A stretch of DNA of 37,443 bases from Candidatus Magasanikbacteria bacterium RIFOXYB2_FULL_38_10 (GCA_001783145.1 MFQT01000016.1:67796-105238); one strand, 5' to 3'; shown: positions 22,659-29,949, numbered from the stretch's first letter. Program-made: numbers and translations. Notes: generated by a model not told the origin, from the letters alone.

Positions 22659-24920
22659 ATGGTCCAAAAATTCTCAAAAACTTGGGGAGGCAAAGATCTT
22701 ACCCTAGAGGTTGGTAAATTCACCAATCAAACCAACGGTTCCTGCACCGTGCAATATGGGGACACCGTTGTTTTAGCTACCGCCGTAATGAGCCAGAAAC
22801 CGCGCGAAGGCGTAGACTACTTCCCTTTGATGGTGGAATTTGAAGAGCGTTTGTACGCCGCCGGCATTATTAAAGGTTCTCGTTTTATCAAACGTGAAGG
22901 CCGCGCTTCTGACGAGGCTGTTTTATCCGGCCGTATGATTGATAGAGCCATTCGCCCTCTCTTTAATGAAACCATGCGCAACGAAGTACAGGTAGTAGTG
23001 ACAATCCTATCTTTTGACGGAGAAAACGATCCGGATGTTTTAGGTTTAATCGCCGCTTCCGGTGCTTTAGCTATGTCCAACATTCCTTGGAAAGGCCCTA
23101 TCGGCGGCATCCGCGTTGGACAAATTGAAGGCGAGTGGGTTTTAAACCCCACTTACGAAGCGCGTCAAAAAAGCACTTTAGATATAGTAGTGGCCGGCAC
23201 GCCGGAAAAAGTAATAATGCTAGAAGCTGGTGCCAATGAAGTGCCGGAAGAAACCATTTTAGAGGCTATTTCTTTTGGCCAAAAACATTTGCGCGATATT
23301 ATGGATTTGATTAAAGAAGCACAGACCAAGGTAGGTAAAGAAAAAATTGTTTTAGCTCAAGATATGGACGTGAGCGAAGAAACAACTCCTAATGATGAGA
23401 ACCAACTACTGGATTCGGCCAGAACTTTCATTGCCCAAAATGTAGCTCATTACTTTTTTGCCAAAGAATTAAAAGTCAAAGCCGAAAGATTAGAAGCTTT
23501 TGCCAGCCTGGCCAAAGACTTGGAAAATCATTTACAAGAACAAAACATTGGCAAGGATAGACGCAAATTTATTTTTGATAATTATAAATTATTGGTAGAA
23601 GAATTCATCACCGCAAGAATTATTAAAGAAGGCAAACGCGTGGACGGCCGTGCCTTAATAGAAATTCGTTCGCTTACCTCTGAAGTGGCGGTACTGCCTC
23701 GCACTCACGGCTCGGCTTTGTTCTCTCGCGGTGAGACGCAGATATTAAGTGCGGTTACTTTAGGTTCGCCGGCCGCCGTGCAAACATTGGAAGGCGTGGA
23801 AGGCACTTCTAAAAAACGCTATATGCATCATTATAACTTCCCTCCTTTTAGCGTAGGCGAAGTTGGTCCGATGCGCGGACCCGGCCGCCGTGAAATTGGT
23901 CACGGCGCTTTGGCTGAAAAAGCCTTACTTCCGGTTCTTCCCACCAAAGAAGAATTCCCTTACACTATCCGCGTAGTTTCCGAAGTCTTGGGATCCAACG
24001 GATCTTCTTCCATGGGTTCCACCTGCGGCTCATCCCTTTCCTTAATGGATGCCGGAGTTCCTATCAAACGCCACGTGGCCGGCATTGCTATGGGCTTGGC
24101 TTCTGATTTTAATGAAGGCGGTTACAATTACAAAATTTTAACCGACTTACAAGACTTAGAAGACGGCAAAGGCGGTATGGATTTTAAAGTAGCCGGCACT
24201 ACCGAAGGCATTACTGCTATTCAATTAGACACCAAAACCGCAGGCTTAAATTCCGACTTGGTTAAAGAAACTGTAATGCGCGCCCGTGAAGCCAGAATGC
24301 AAATATTGGAAATCATGAACGCGGCCATCCCCGCTCCTCGCACCGAACTATCTCCTTTTGCTCCGCGCATTATTGCCTTTAAAATTGATGTTGACAAAAT
24401 TCGCGAAGTCATTGGTCCCGGCGGCAAAGTCATCAATGGAATTATTGAAGCTACCGGAGTAGAAATTGATATTGAACAAGACGGTACGGTTTCTATTACC
24501 GCGGTAAATAAAGAAGCCTTGGAAAAAGCCGAACAAATGGTAAAAGACATTATACGAGTACCTGTGGCCGGTGAAATTTTTGAAGGCAAAGTGACTCGCC
24601 TAATGGATTTTGGCGCCTTTGTGGAAGTTTTACCAGGCAAAGAAGGTTTGGTACATATTTCGGAAATGGCTTGGAGTCGCACAGAAAAAGTAGAAGATGC
24701 GGTGAAGGTTGGTGATATAGTAAAAGTAAAAGTAAAAGAAATTGATGATATGGGCCGATTGAATTTGACCATGAAGGAATTGCTACCTAAGCCAGAAGAC
24801 TACGAAGAGCGTGCACCAAGTTTTGACAGGCCGCGTACTTCTCGCCCACCTCGCCGTGATGACTCACGTGGCGGCCGTGGCGGACACAGTAGCCATGGCG
24901 GTCATGGACCAAGAAGATAG
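22659..24920 (+). CDS. pnp: Polyribonucleotide nucleotidyltransferase (PNPase)
   Basis: PNPase degrades RNA 3' to 5' with phosphate. The start is set at the ATG at 22659 (MVQKFSKTWGG); an upstream TTG at 22605 lies inside the leader hairpin. About 753 residues: first RNase PH domain (GDTVVLATAVMS, FPLMVEFEERLYAAG), helical linker, second RNase PH domain (LPRTHGSALFSRGETQ, GEVGPMRGPGRREIGHGALAE, SDFNEGGYNYKILTDLQD), KH domain (IREVIGPGGKVINGI) and S1 domain (GKVTRLMDFGAFVEVLPGKEGLVHISE). The tail of about 35 residues is rich in Arg, Gly and His. Third gene of the rpsO cluster. Confidence 0.97.
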   Translation: MVQKFSKTWGGKDLTLEVGKFTNQTNGSCTVQYGDTVVLATAVMSQKPREGVDYFPLMVEFEERLYAAGIIKGSRFIKREGRASDEAVLSGRMIDRAIRPLFNETMRNEVQVVVTILSFDGENDPDVLGLIAASGALAMSNIPWKGPIGGIRVGQIEGEWVLNPTYEARQKSTLDIVVAGTPEKVIMLEAGANEVPEETILEAISFGQKHLRDIMDLIKEAQTKVGKEKIVLAQDMDVSEETTPNDENQLLDSARTFIAQNVAHYFFAKELKVKAERLEAFASLAKDLENHLQEQNIGKDRRKFIFDNYKLLVEEFITARIIKEGKRVDGRALIEIRSLTSEVAVLPRTHGSALFSRGETQILSAVTLGSPAAVQTLEGVEGTSKKRYMHHYNFPPFSVGEVGPMRGPGRREIGHGALAEKALLPVLPTKEEFPYTIRVVSEVLGSNGSSSMGSTCGSSLSLMDAGVPIKRHVAGIAMGLASDFNEGGYNYKILTDLQDLEDGKGGMDFKVAGTTEGITAIQLDTKTAGLNSDLVKETVMRAREARMQILEIMNAAIPAPRTELSPFAPRIIAFKIDVDKIREVIGPGGKVINGIIEATGVEIDIEQDGTVSITAVNKEALEKAEQMVKDIIRVPVAGEIFEGKVTRLMDFGAFVEVLPGKEGLVHISEMAWSRTEKVEDAVKVGDIVKVKVKEIDDMGRLNLTMKELLPKPEDYEERAPSFDRPRTSRPPRRDDSRGGRGGHSSHGGHGPRR

Positions 24921-24929
24921 TTGACTGTC

Positions 24930-24994
24930 TTTCCCAACTTGATTGGGAAACCAGAAATTATTAAAGCCGCTTTTTTACACAAGAGCGGCTTTTG
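24930..24994 (+). terminator. Terminator after pnp
   Basis: Two stems: TTTCCCAA/TTGGGAAA (24930-24950) without a T-run, then AAAGCCGC/GCGGCTTT (24963-24992) ending in TTTTG. The second is the likely intrinsic terminator. Confidence 0.78.
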
Positions 24995-25000
24995 TATTAA

Positions 25001-25029
25001 AAAACCCGCCGGAGTTAACCTAGGCGGGG
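25001..25029 (-). terminator. Terminator after the DGR-like target gene
   Basis: A CCGCC/GGCGG stem with a loop of about 12 nt followed by a run of T on the minus strand, 20 nt after the stop at 25050. In known DGRs a hairpin just after the variable region helps target recognition, so it may have a double role (speculative). Confidence 0.7.
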
Positions 25030-25049
25030 GGAGGGGGTTCAAAGACTAA

Positions 25050-25964
25050 TTAAAGAACTGCCAGAACGCGGAAAGCGATGCTGTCGTTGTGGCTGTTGTG
25101 CCAGTTGTCGTCAACATCTGCCAGTCCACCGTCCTCACGGCTGCCCACAACCACACGATTGTCGAAGTCGTAAAGATTCTCAGTCCACTCCCAGGAACTG
25201 GTAGAGCCAAAATCAGGGAGGTTTTCTTTACGGTTGGCGTTGAGCCAGAGGAAGAGATTACCCAGGAAGTTCCACTCTTCTGCCGTAGGCAGACGGGTGG
25301 AGTGTTTGGGAAGGCCGGTGATCTTGGCGATCTTAGTCAGAAAACCATCTTCGTTGTATAAATCATCCCAACTTACGGCGAAACGCTTAACCAACTTTAG
25401 AGCCTGAGCCAGGGTGTCATTAGTATAACCAACTGGGTCATCCCAGCTAGGCTTGGGGATGGTCTCTATTACCACCCAACGGCCAAGCAAAGGCTTGCTC
25501 TCAATGCTAGAAACGGTCAGAAGCTTGCCCCAATCCGGCTTGATGAAGCTTTCAGGGTACTCAGCTTCCGTGATAGCTGGGATATAAAACAGGCGCAAAC
25601 CATACTTCTTCAAAGATTTTTTCTGTCTAGAAGTAAGAGCAGGGGGCAGAGGGACCTCGCACTGAATGCCCATGGTGAAGTAGACGCCTTGCATCCAATA
25701 ACATAGAGCCTGTCTAAAATCAGAACTACTTATTCTTCCCATCGCACTATAAATATCTTCCATATGGGAGGAATTTCCTAAAACTTCCGCCGTACCTAAA
25801 AGCTCCATTGCCTGACTTACCAGGTATCTTTTTGACTCACGCCATAAAGCAGGATTTCGGAGGAATTCCCTTAAATCCTGAGCAAATTGCTCGGGGTCTT
25901 GTCCTCGATTTAACCTCACACTCACTTCTTCCATCAAGGCCAGCACCTCTTGTGCACTCAGCAT
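25050..25964 (-). CDS. CLec/FGE-like protein, candidate DGR variable target
   Basis: About 304 residues from the ATG at 25964, which has GGAGGGG in front; a TTG at 25982 would give six more but lies within the ribosome site. Residues 1-150 are not recognised. The C-terminal part looks like the formylglycine-generating-enzyme/C-type-lectin fold: RLPTAEEWNFLGNLF, then STSSWEWTENLY, and a final SIAFRVLAVL in the place of the usual IGFR end. Between WTENLY and IAFR the residues are mostly D, N, H and S, coded almost only by GAC, AAC, CAC and AGC. This is what adenine-specific mutagenesis of AAC codons gives. Such proteins are surface or ligand-binding receptors in DGR systems. No reverse transcriptase or template repeat is in the window. 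Confidence 0.68.
   Translation of the reverse strand: MLSAQEVLALMEEVSVRLNRGQDPEQFAQDLREFLRNPALWRESKRYLVSQAMELLGTAEVLGNSSHMEDIYSAMGRISSSDFRQALCYWMQGVYFTMGIQCEVPLPPALTSRQKKSLKKYGLRLFYIPAITEAEYPESFIKPDWGKLLTVSSIESKPLLGRWVVIETIPKPSWDDPVGYTNDTLAQALKLVKRFAVSWDDLYNEDGFLTKIAKITGLPKHSTRLPTAEEWNFLGNLFLWLNANRKENLPDFGSTSSWEWTENLYDFDNRVVVGSREDGGLADVDDNWHNSHNDSIAFRVLAVL
25077..25172 (-). repeat. Candidate DGR variable region (VR)
   Basis: The last codons of the gene. In one run of 13 codons (25080-25118) ten are GAC, AAC, CAC or AGC and one is GAT, interrupted only by GTT and TGG. All could come from AAC/AAT template codons by changes at A alone. A template repeat should lie elsewhere in the genome. Confidence 0.55.
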
Positions 25965-26160
25965 AACACCCCCCTCCGCCAACAGCCCACAACTTGCCGC
26001 AACTCTGCTTTCTTAAAGCAAAACCTTGGTAAGTTCTTTAGCTTAATTGGCAAAGAACAACCTGTCTACCGGACAGGCACGGTATTGCCACTTGGCAATT
26101 TAGTTAACCTTACTAAAAAACTCTGAAAAAATCAATAATCACCACAAAACACTACTTTCC
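25965..26160 (-). promoter_or_regulatory. Hairpin-rich leader upstream of the DGR-like target gene
   Basis: Gene-free stretch. Read on the minus strand it holds four stems in a row: ATTGCCA/TGGCAAT with a 2-nt loop, CCTGTC/GACAGG, GTTCTTT/AAAGAAC and TGCTTT/AAAGCA. A possible promoter is TTGATT (26135-26130), 17 nt, TAAGGT. It is either a structured 5' leader or a small RNA; no known riboswitch is recognised. Confidence 0.4.
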
Positions 26161-26186
26161 GTTTGTATAGACTAGTGTATACAAAC
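26161..26186. promoter_or_regulatory. Palindromic operator-like site 1
   Basis: A 26-bp near-perfect palindrome: arms GTTTGTATA and TATACAAAC around a GACTAGTG centre. It lies upstream of the minus-strand target gene and of the plus-strand promoter at 26376. Two related sites are at 26274 and 27381. Confidence 0.6.
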
Positions 26187-26235
26187 CGAACCGACGAGAT
26201 ATTAACCAATAAATCCACTTTTAAGCTAACCGCCC

Positions 26236-26272
26236 TGTGGATAACTTGCTCATAAACCCTACTTTATCCCCA
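26236..26272. other. DnaA-box-like pair
   Basis: TGTGGATAA at 26236-26244 is a perfect DnaA box (TTATCCACA) on the minus strand. TTATCCCCA at 26264-26272 differs by one base on the plus strand. A very AT-rich tract follows at 26300-26360. Two boxes alone are weak evidence for a replication origin. Confidence 0.35.
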
Positions 26273-26273
26273 G

Positions 26274-26299
26274 ATTTGTATAGATTAGTGTAGACAAAT
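26274..26299. promoter_or_regulatory. Palindromic operator-like site 2
   Basis: A degenerate copy of site 1: ATTTGTATA, GATTAGTG centre, TAGACAAAT. It lies 113 bp from site 1 and about 77 bp before the -35 at 26376. Confidence 0.55.
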
Positions 26300-26375
26300 T
26301 TTTCAAGATTTTTTTATTTTTAAAACGTTTTCTTTTGTAAATTTAAATAAAATTTTTACTTTTGCACCTTGCTTG

Positions 26376-26404
26376 TTGACAAAACCATAAAAAAGGGGTA
26401 TAAT
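26376..26404 (+). promoter_or_regulatory. Consensus promoter upstream of the 320-nt RNA region
   Basis: TTGACA, a 17-nt spacer and TATAAT, a perfect match. The expected start is about 26411, some 395 nt before the next annotated gene (superoxide dismutase). Confidence 0.87.
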
Positions 26405-26410
26405 TATTAT

Positions 26411-26732
26411 ATAAGTAGTTAGAAATAGTTCTTTGGACAATTAAAAGACGTGTGCATGAGCGTTACTGCATACATCTTTGCTTCTTTCACTCTCTTGTTT
26501 GCCCATTTTGGGGTAAACAACGGCTTTAAGCCACGATTATGAATGATTTTTGAACTGGCATAAGCCAAAAGTAGGGTCTAAGAAGAGCAACCCAGTCCTG
26601 GGATTAGGATATTTGTTTGGCCGATTTATCGGCCGCTCAAGTTCCCCCACAGGATTTTAGGGGCTACTTGCCTTCAAATAAACAAATAATTGGGCTTTAA
26701 GTATGCCCCTTTTGGCGTTTTAAGGGTTTTTT
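26411..26732 (+). ncRNA. Candidate structured RNA of about 320 nt (ncRNA or sod leader)
   Basis: A transcript from the consensus promoter to the terminator at 26707-26732. It can form at least seven local hairpins: GTGTGCA/TGCATAC, GTTTGCCC/GGGTAAAC, TGGC/GCCA, CCCAG/CTGGG, GGCCGAT/ATCGGCC, CAAGT+CCCC/GGGG+ACTTG and GGGC/GCCC. GGCTTTAAG occurs twice (26522 and 26692). tmRNA, RNase P, SRP and 6S hallmarks were looked for and not found. A 28-codon frame (26456-26542) with a hydrophobic peptide is inside but has no ribosome site. It is either an independent structured RNA or a long attenuating leader of superoxide dismutase. Confidence 0.55.
26707..26732 (+). terminator. Terminator of the 320-nt RNA region
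   Basis: A CCCTT/AAGGG stem with a 10-nt loop followed by TTTTTT, 75 nt before the sod start. Confidence 0.7.
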
Positions 26733-26806
26733 CTATTTTTAAAAAGATCTTTTTATTGGTAAAATTACTTATAGTTTAGTCTTTTAAAAATTAACCAATA
26801 TTTTTT

Positions 26807-27385
26807 ATGTTTGAACCTAAAAACTTTGAATCCTTACTGGGGACACCAGGATTTAGCGATATTTTACTTAAAAATCACTTTACCCTGTATCAGGGCTACA
26901 ACACCAATACAAATAAAATACTGGAAGAATTAGCTCTATTGTCTCAAAGCCAAAAAACAAACACGCCCGAATTTGCCGAGCTAAAACGCCGATTTGGCTG
27001 GGAATTTAATGGACTGCGCCTGCACGAGCTTTATTTTGATAATCTTAAAAATGGTGAATCTAATTTTTCAGCCAATTCTGCCTTAAACCAAAAAATAGTT
27101 GCTGAATTTGGGGACTTTTCAAGCTGGGAAAAGGATTTTAAGACCACTGGCGCCATGCGTGGTATTGGCTGGGTAATTTTGTACCAAGATCCAGTTTCCG
27201 ACCATCTTTTTAACACTTGGGTCAACGAACATGACACGGGACATCTTGCTGGTGCCAACCCTTTATTGGTAATGGATGTATTTGAACATGCTTTTATGTT
27301 GGATTACGGCCTTAAACGCGCTGATTATATTGAAGCATTTTTTAAAGCTATTGATTGGGAAACAGCAGAAAAAAGATTAGACTAG
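26807..27385 (+). CDS. Superoxide dismutase, Fe/Mn family (divergent)
   Basis: A 192-residue member of the Fe/Mn superoxide dismutase family, converting superoxide to oxygen and peroxide. Metal-ligand motifs are recognisable although divergent: the His in LLKNHFTLYQGY, NGLRLHELYFDNL for the second His, and MDVFEHAFMLDYG in place of DVWEHAYYLDY for the last Asp/His pair. GAMRGIGWVILY matches the GSGW block. No strong Shine-Dalgarno precedes the ATG; an ATTGGT/ACCAAT stem sits just upstream. The long RNA region with its terminator in front suggests transcriptional control. Fe or Mn preference cannot be told. Confidence 0.85.
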   Translation: MFEPKNFESLLGTPGFSDILLKNHFTLYQGYNTNTNKILEELALLSQSQKTNTPEFAELKRRFGWEFNGLRLHELYFDNLKNGESNFSANSALNQKIVAEFGDFSSWEKDFKTTGAMRGIGWVILYQDPVSDHLFNTWVNEHDTGHLAGANPLLVMDVFEHAFMLDYGLKRADYIEAFFKAIDWETAEKRLD

Positions 27386-27396
27386 TCTATACAAAC
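27371..27396. promoter_or_regulatory. Palindromic operator-like half-site 3
   Basis: ACTAGTCTATACAAAC matches the right half of the 26-bp palindrome at 26161 exactly, apart from one base in the centre; the left half is lost. It overlaps the sod stop codon and lies about 75 bp before the -35 of the next gene. Confidence 0.45.
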
Positions 27397-27468
27397 AAAC
27401 CAAAAATTAAAAATCGCCTTTGGGATTAGCCTTATAAGGACGGTAACCAAAATTTAATTGTCAATATA

Positions 27469-27497
27469 TTGACTTCTCCATCCCGTTGTTTTATAAT
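27469..27497 (+). promoter_or_regulatory. Promoter of the DksA/TraR-like gene
   Basis: TTGACT, a 17-nt spacer and TATAAT, about 30 nt before the ATG at 27527. Confidence 0.75.
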
Positions 27498-27526
27498 TAG
27501 TGCATAATTTAGCTCAAGTTAAAGTT

Positions 27527-27898
27527 ATGGACAAAAAAACACTAAAAAATTTTGAAGGCCTGCTTCTTAAAGAAAAAAAGAGATTAGAAAACGAGTTGGC
27601 CAGATTCACCAAACGCAACATTCACAATGCGGAAGATTTTGATGCCAAATTTCCTCAATATGGAGACGAGGAAGATGAAAACATTCAAGAGGTTTCCACC
27701 TATTCGGATTATTTAGCCCTGGAAAAAACTGTGGAAAAAGATCTGCAGGATGTTAACAGCGCTTTAAAAAAAGTTAAAGATGGCACTTACGGCATTTGCA
27801 AATATTGCGGGAAACCAATTCCCGAAAAAAGATTGTTGGCCAGACCATCTTCCACCTCTTGCGTTTCCTGTAAAAAACTTTTGACTCAAGAAGTTTAA
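27527..27898 (+). CDS. TraR/DksA-family zinc-finger protein
   Basis: A 123-residue protein from the ATG at 27527; an in-frame GTG at 27500 lies at or before the expected transcription start. It has a coiled-coil N-terminal half (TLKNFEGLLLKEKKRLENEL) and a C-terminal zinc finger with two Cys pairs, CKYCGKPIPEKR then CVSCK. This is the DksA/TraR layout, whose members enter the RNA polymerase secondary channel and change promoter activity, often with ppGpp. The acidic coiled-coil tip of DksA is not clearly preserved, so its exact effect is open. A CTTGCTTT/AAAGCAAG stem follows the stop. Confidence 0.82.
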   Translation: MDKKTLKNFEGLLLKEKKRLENELARFTKRNIHNAEDFDAKFPQYGDEEDENIQEVSTYSDYLALEKTVEKDLQDVNSALKKVKDGTYGICKYCGKPIPEKRLLARPSSTSCVSCKKLLTQEV

Positions 27899-27999
27899 CT
27901 TGCTTTTTACCAAATCTTTACCTAGAAAGCAAGGGGCTAATACGTTATAATACAAAGGCCGGTTATCTGATGCGCCATAACGGATAGAACCCTATCTTG

Positions 28000-28419
28000 A
28001 TGAAAAAATATTTTTATTTAATTTTCCTTTTTCTAGCTGACATTATTTTAAAACAAATTGCTCTACGCGATGCGGAGGGTTTTTTTATTATTCCCAGAAT
28101 CTTTGCTTTTTATTTTTTTAAAAACTCCGCTTTGGCTTTTAGTATTAAATTTCCCCAATCAGTCATCGTTATTTTTTCTATTTTAATTTTAATGGGATTG
28201 CTGTTTTTTGTTTGGCAAAAACCCTGCTTCTTTTTTCCAATTACATTAATTATCCTGGGCGCCATCAGTAATCTTTTTGACAGAATTTCTTACGGTTATG
28301 TGGTAGATTATTTTTATCTCTTTCCCGTCTCCTATTTTAATCTGGCCGATTTGTTAATTTTTAGCGGCCTAATTTTACTTATCATTAAACTATACCGGCA
28401 TAAGCAAAAGAAAATTTAA
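28000..28419 (+). CDS. lspA: Lipoprotein signal peptidase (signal peptidase II)
   Basis: A 139-residue membrane protein with four predicted transmembrane helices. The catalytic aspartates are in VVDY (Asp103) and FNLAD (Asp117), and the conserved block GAISNLFDRISYG precedes the first. It cleaves signal peptides of lipoproteins after lipid attachment. The start is placed at the ATG at 28000 rather than the TTG three bases earlier. TATAAT at 27946-27951 may be its -10, but the -35 is weak. It ends 6 nt before comM. Confidence 0.9.
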   Translation: MKKYFYLIFLFLADIILKQIALRDAEGFFIIPRIFAFYFFKNSALAFSIKFPQSVIVIFSILILMGLLFFVWQKPCFFFPITLIILGAISNLFDRISYGYVVDYFYLFPVSYFNLADLLIFSGLILLIIKLYRHKQKKI

Positions 28420-28425
28420 GGAGGT

Positions 28426-29949
28426 ATGCTTTCACGCGTTAGATCCGTGGCCCTTACCGGCCTTAAATGTTCCTTGATAGAGGTGGAAACCGATTTATCC
28501 GGCGGTTTCCCTTCTTTTAATATTGTGGGCCTGCCCGATACCTCTGTACAAGAAGCCAAAGAAAGAATTCGCGCGGCCATTAAAAATTCCGTACTGGTTT
28601 TTCCCTCCACGCAAAAAATTACCGTCAATTTGGCGCCGGCCGACATACCCAAAGAAGGGCCGCGTTATGATTTGCCCATGGCTGTTTCTATTGCCCTGGG
28701 GCATTTAGGCAAAGATTTAAATTATAAAGATTCTGTTTTTATCGGCGAATTGGCACTGGACGGTACCTTGCGCAAGGTTAACGGTGTTTTACCAATTGCC
28801 ATTTTTATGAAAGAAGCGGGCTTGAAAAAATTATTTTTGCCGGAAGAAAATACTGCCGAAGCCAGGTTGATTGAAGGCCTGGAAATTGTGCCGGTAAAAA
28901 ATTTAGGACAATTAATTAAACATCTTTTAGAAGAAGAAAAAATTACTGCTTTAAACAGTCAAGATTTTTCTAATTATAACCGAGAAACTATTTGGCCGGG
29001 ATTAGATATGAACAATGTCAAAGGCCAAAATTTTGCCAAACGAGCTTTGGAAATTGCGGCTTCCGGCGGCCACAACATTTTGCTTTCCGGGCCGCCGGGT
29101 TCTGGCAAAACACTGCTGGCTAAAACTTTAATAACGATTTTGCCCCGAATGGATTTGGCCGAAGCTTTGGAGGCCACCAAAATTTACTCTGTAGCCGGAT
29201 TACTCACGCCGCAAAAACCGCTGATTGTGGAAAGGCCGTTTAGGAGCCCGCACCACACGGCTTCGGGAACAGCTTTGGTGGGCGGAGGAAAAATTCCGCG
29301 ACCCGGAGAAATTACTTTAGCTCACCGCGGCGTTTTATTTTTAGATGAATTTCCCGAATTCTCCCGCCAGGTTTTAGAAAATCTGCGCCAGCCTTTAGAA
29401 GATGGAACAATTACAGTTTCTCGCGCCAGCGGCACTTGCGTTTTTCCCGCCCGTTTTATGCTGGTAGCCGCGCAGAATCCTTGCCCTTGCGGTTACTTTG
29501 GCGATAACGAAAAAATTTGTTCCTGCACGCCACTACAGATTCATAAGTATCAAAAAAAGATTTCCGGACCGCTCTTAGACCGGATAGATCTGCACGTGGA
29601 AGTACCCAGATTAAAATTTTCCGAGTTAGAAAGCGAATCAGAGGCAGAATTATCAACCCAAATTAGAGAACGAGTGGAAAAAGCCCGTCAGATACAAGCC
29701 CAAAGACTTGCCAATACAAAAAATTTTACCAATGCCGAAATGGGCAGTGAAGAAATAAAAAAGTTTTGCCCTTTGGGAGAAAAAGAAAAAGATATTTTGC
29801 GTTTAGCCGTTACTAATTGGCATCTTTCACCACGCGCTTATTATCGCGTGATAAAAGTAGGCAGGACTATTGCCGATTTGGCGAATTCGCAACAAATCAA
29901 AACTGAACACTTGGCCGAGGCTTTGCAATATAGAATGAAAGCTGAATAA
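28426..29949 (+). CDS. comM: YifB/ComM-family Mg-chelatase-like AAA+ ATPase
   Basis: A 507-residue ComM-type protein: an N-terminal Lon-protease-S5-like fold (MLSRVRSVALTGLKC, FNIVGLPDTSVQEAKERI), a Mg-chelatase AAA+ domain with Walker A GPPGSGKT at 222-229 and Walker B GVLFLDEF, and a C-terminal domain with a CPCGYFGD...CSC cluster and LSPRAYYRVIKVGRTIADL. ComM is a hexameric branch-migration helicase that helps integrate DNA during natural transformation. That suits a lineage thought to take up DNA. The GGAGG is only 1 nt from the ATG, an unusually tight spacing, though the N-terminal sequence agrees with this start. Confidence 0.92.
   Translation: MLSRVRSVALTGLKCSLIEVETDLSGGFPSFNIVGLPDTSVQEAKERIRAAIKNSVLVFPSTQKITVNLAPADIPKEGPRYDLPMAVSIALGHLGKDLNYKDSVFIGELALDGTLRKVNGVLPIAIFMKEAGLKKLFLPEENTAEARLIEGLEIVPVKNLGQLIKHLLEEEKITALNSQDFSNYNRETIWPGLDMNNVKGQNFAKRALEIAASGGHNILLSGPPGSGKTLLAKTLITILPRMDLAEALEATKIYSVAGLLTPQKPLIVERPFRSPHHTASGTALVGGGKIPRPGEITLAHRGVLFLDEFPEFSRQVLENLRQPLEDGTITVSRASGTCVFPARFMLVAAQNPCPCGYFGDNEKICSCTPLQIHKYQKKISGPLLDRIDLHVEVPRLKFSELESESEAELSTQIRERVEKARQIQAQRLANTKNFTNAEMGSEEIKKFCPLGEKEKDILRLAVTNWHLSPRAYYRVIKVGRTIADLANSQQIKTEHLAEALQYRMKAE

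Noticed and set aside
26160-26400. Calling the region a replication origin
   Set aside because: Only two DnaA-like boxes, no dnaA or dnaN, and the nearby palindromes look more like operators.
25077-26806. A DGR template repeat or reverse transcriptase near the variable region
   Set aside because: No similar repeat and no long frame with RT motifs was found in the window.
27899-27933. CTTGCTTT/AAAGCAAG stem as a terminator of the DksA/TraR-like gene
   Set aside because: There is no T-run after it on the plus strand, so I did not list it as a terminator.
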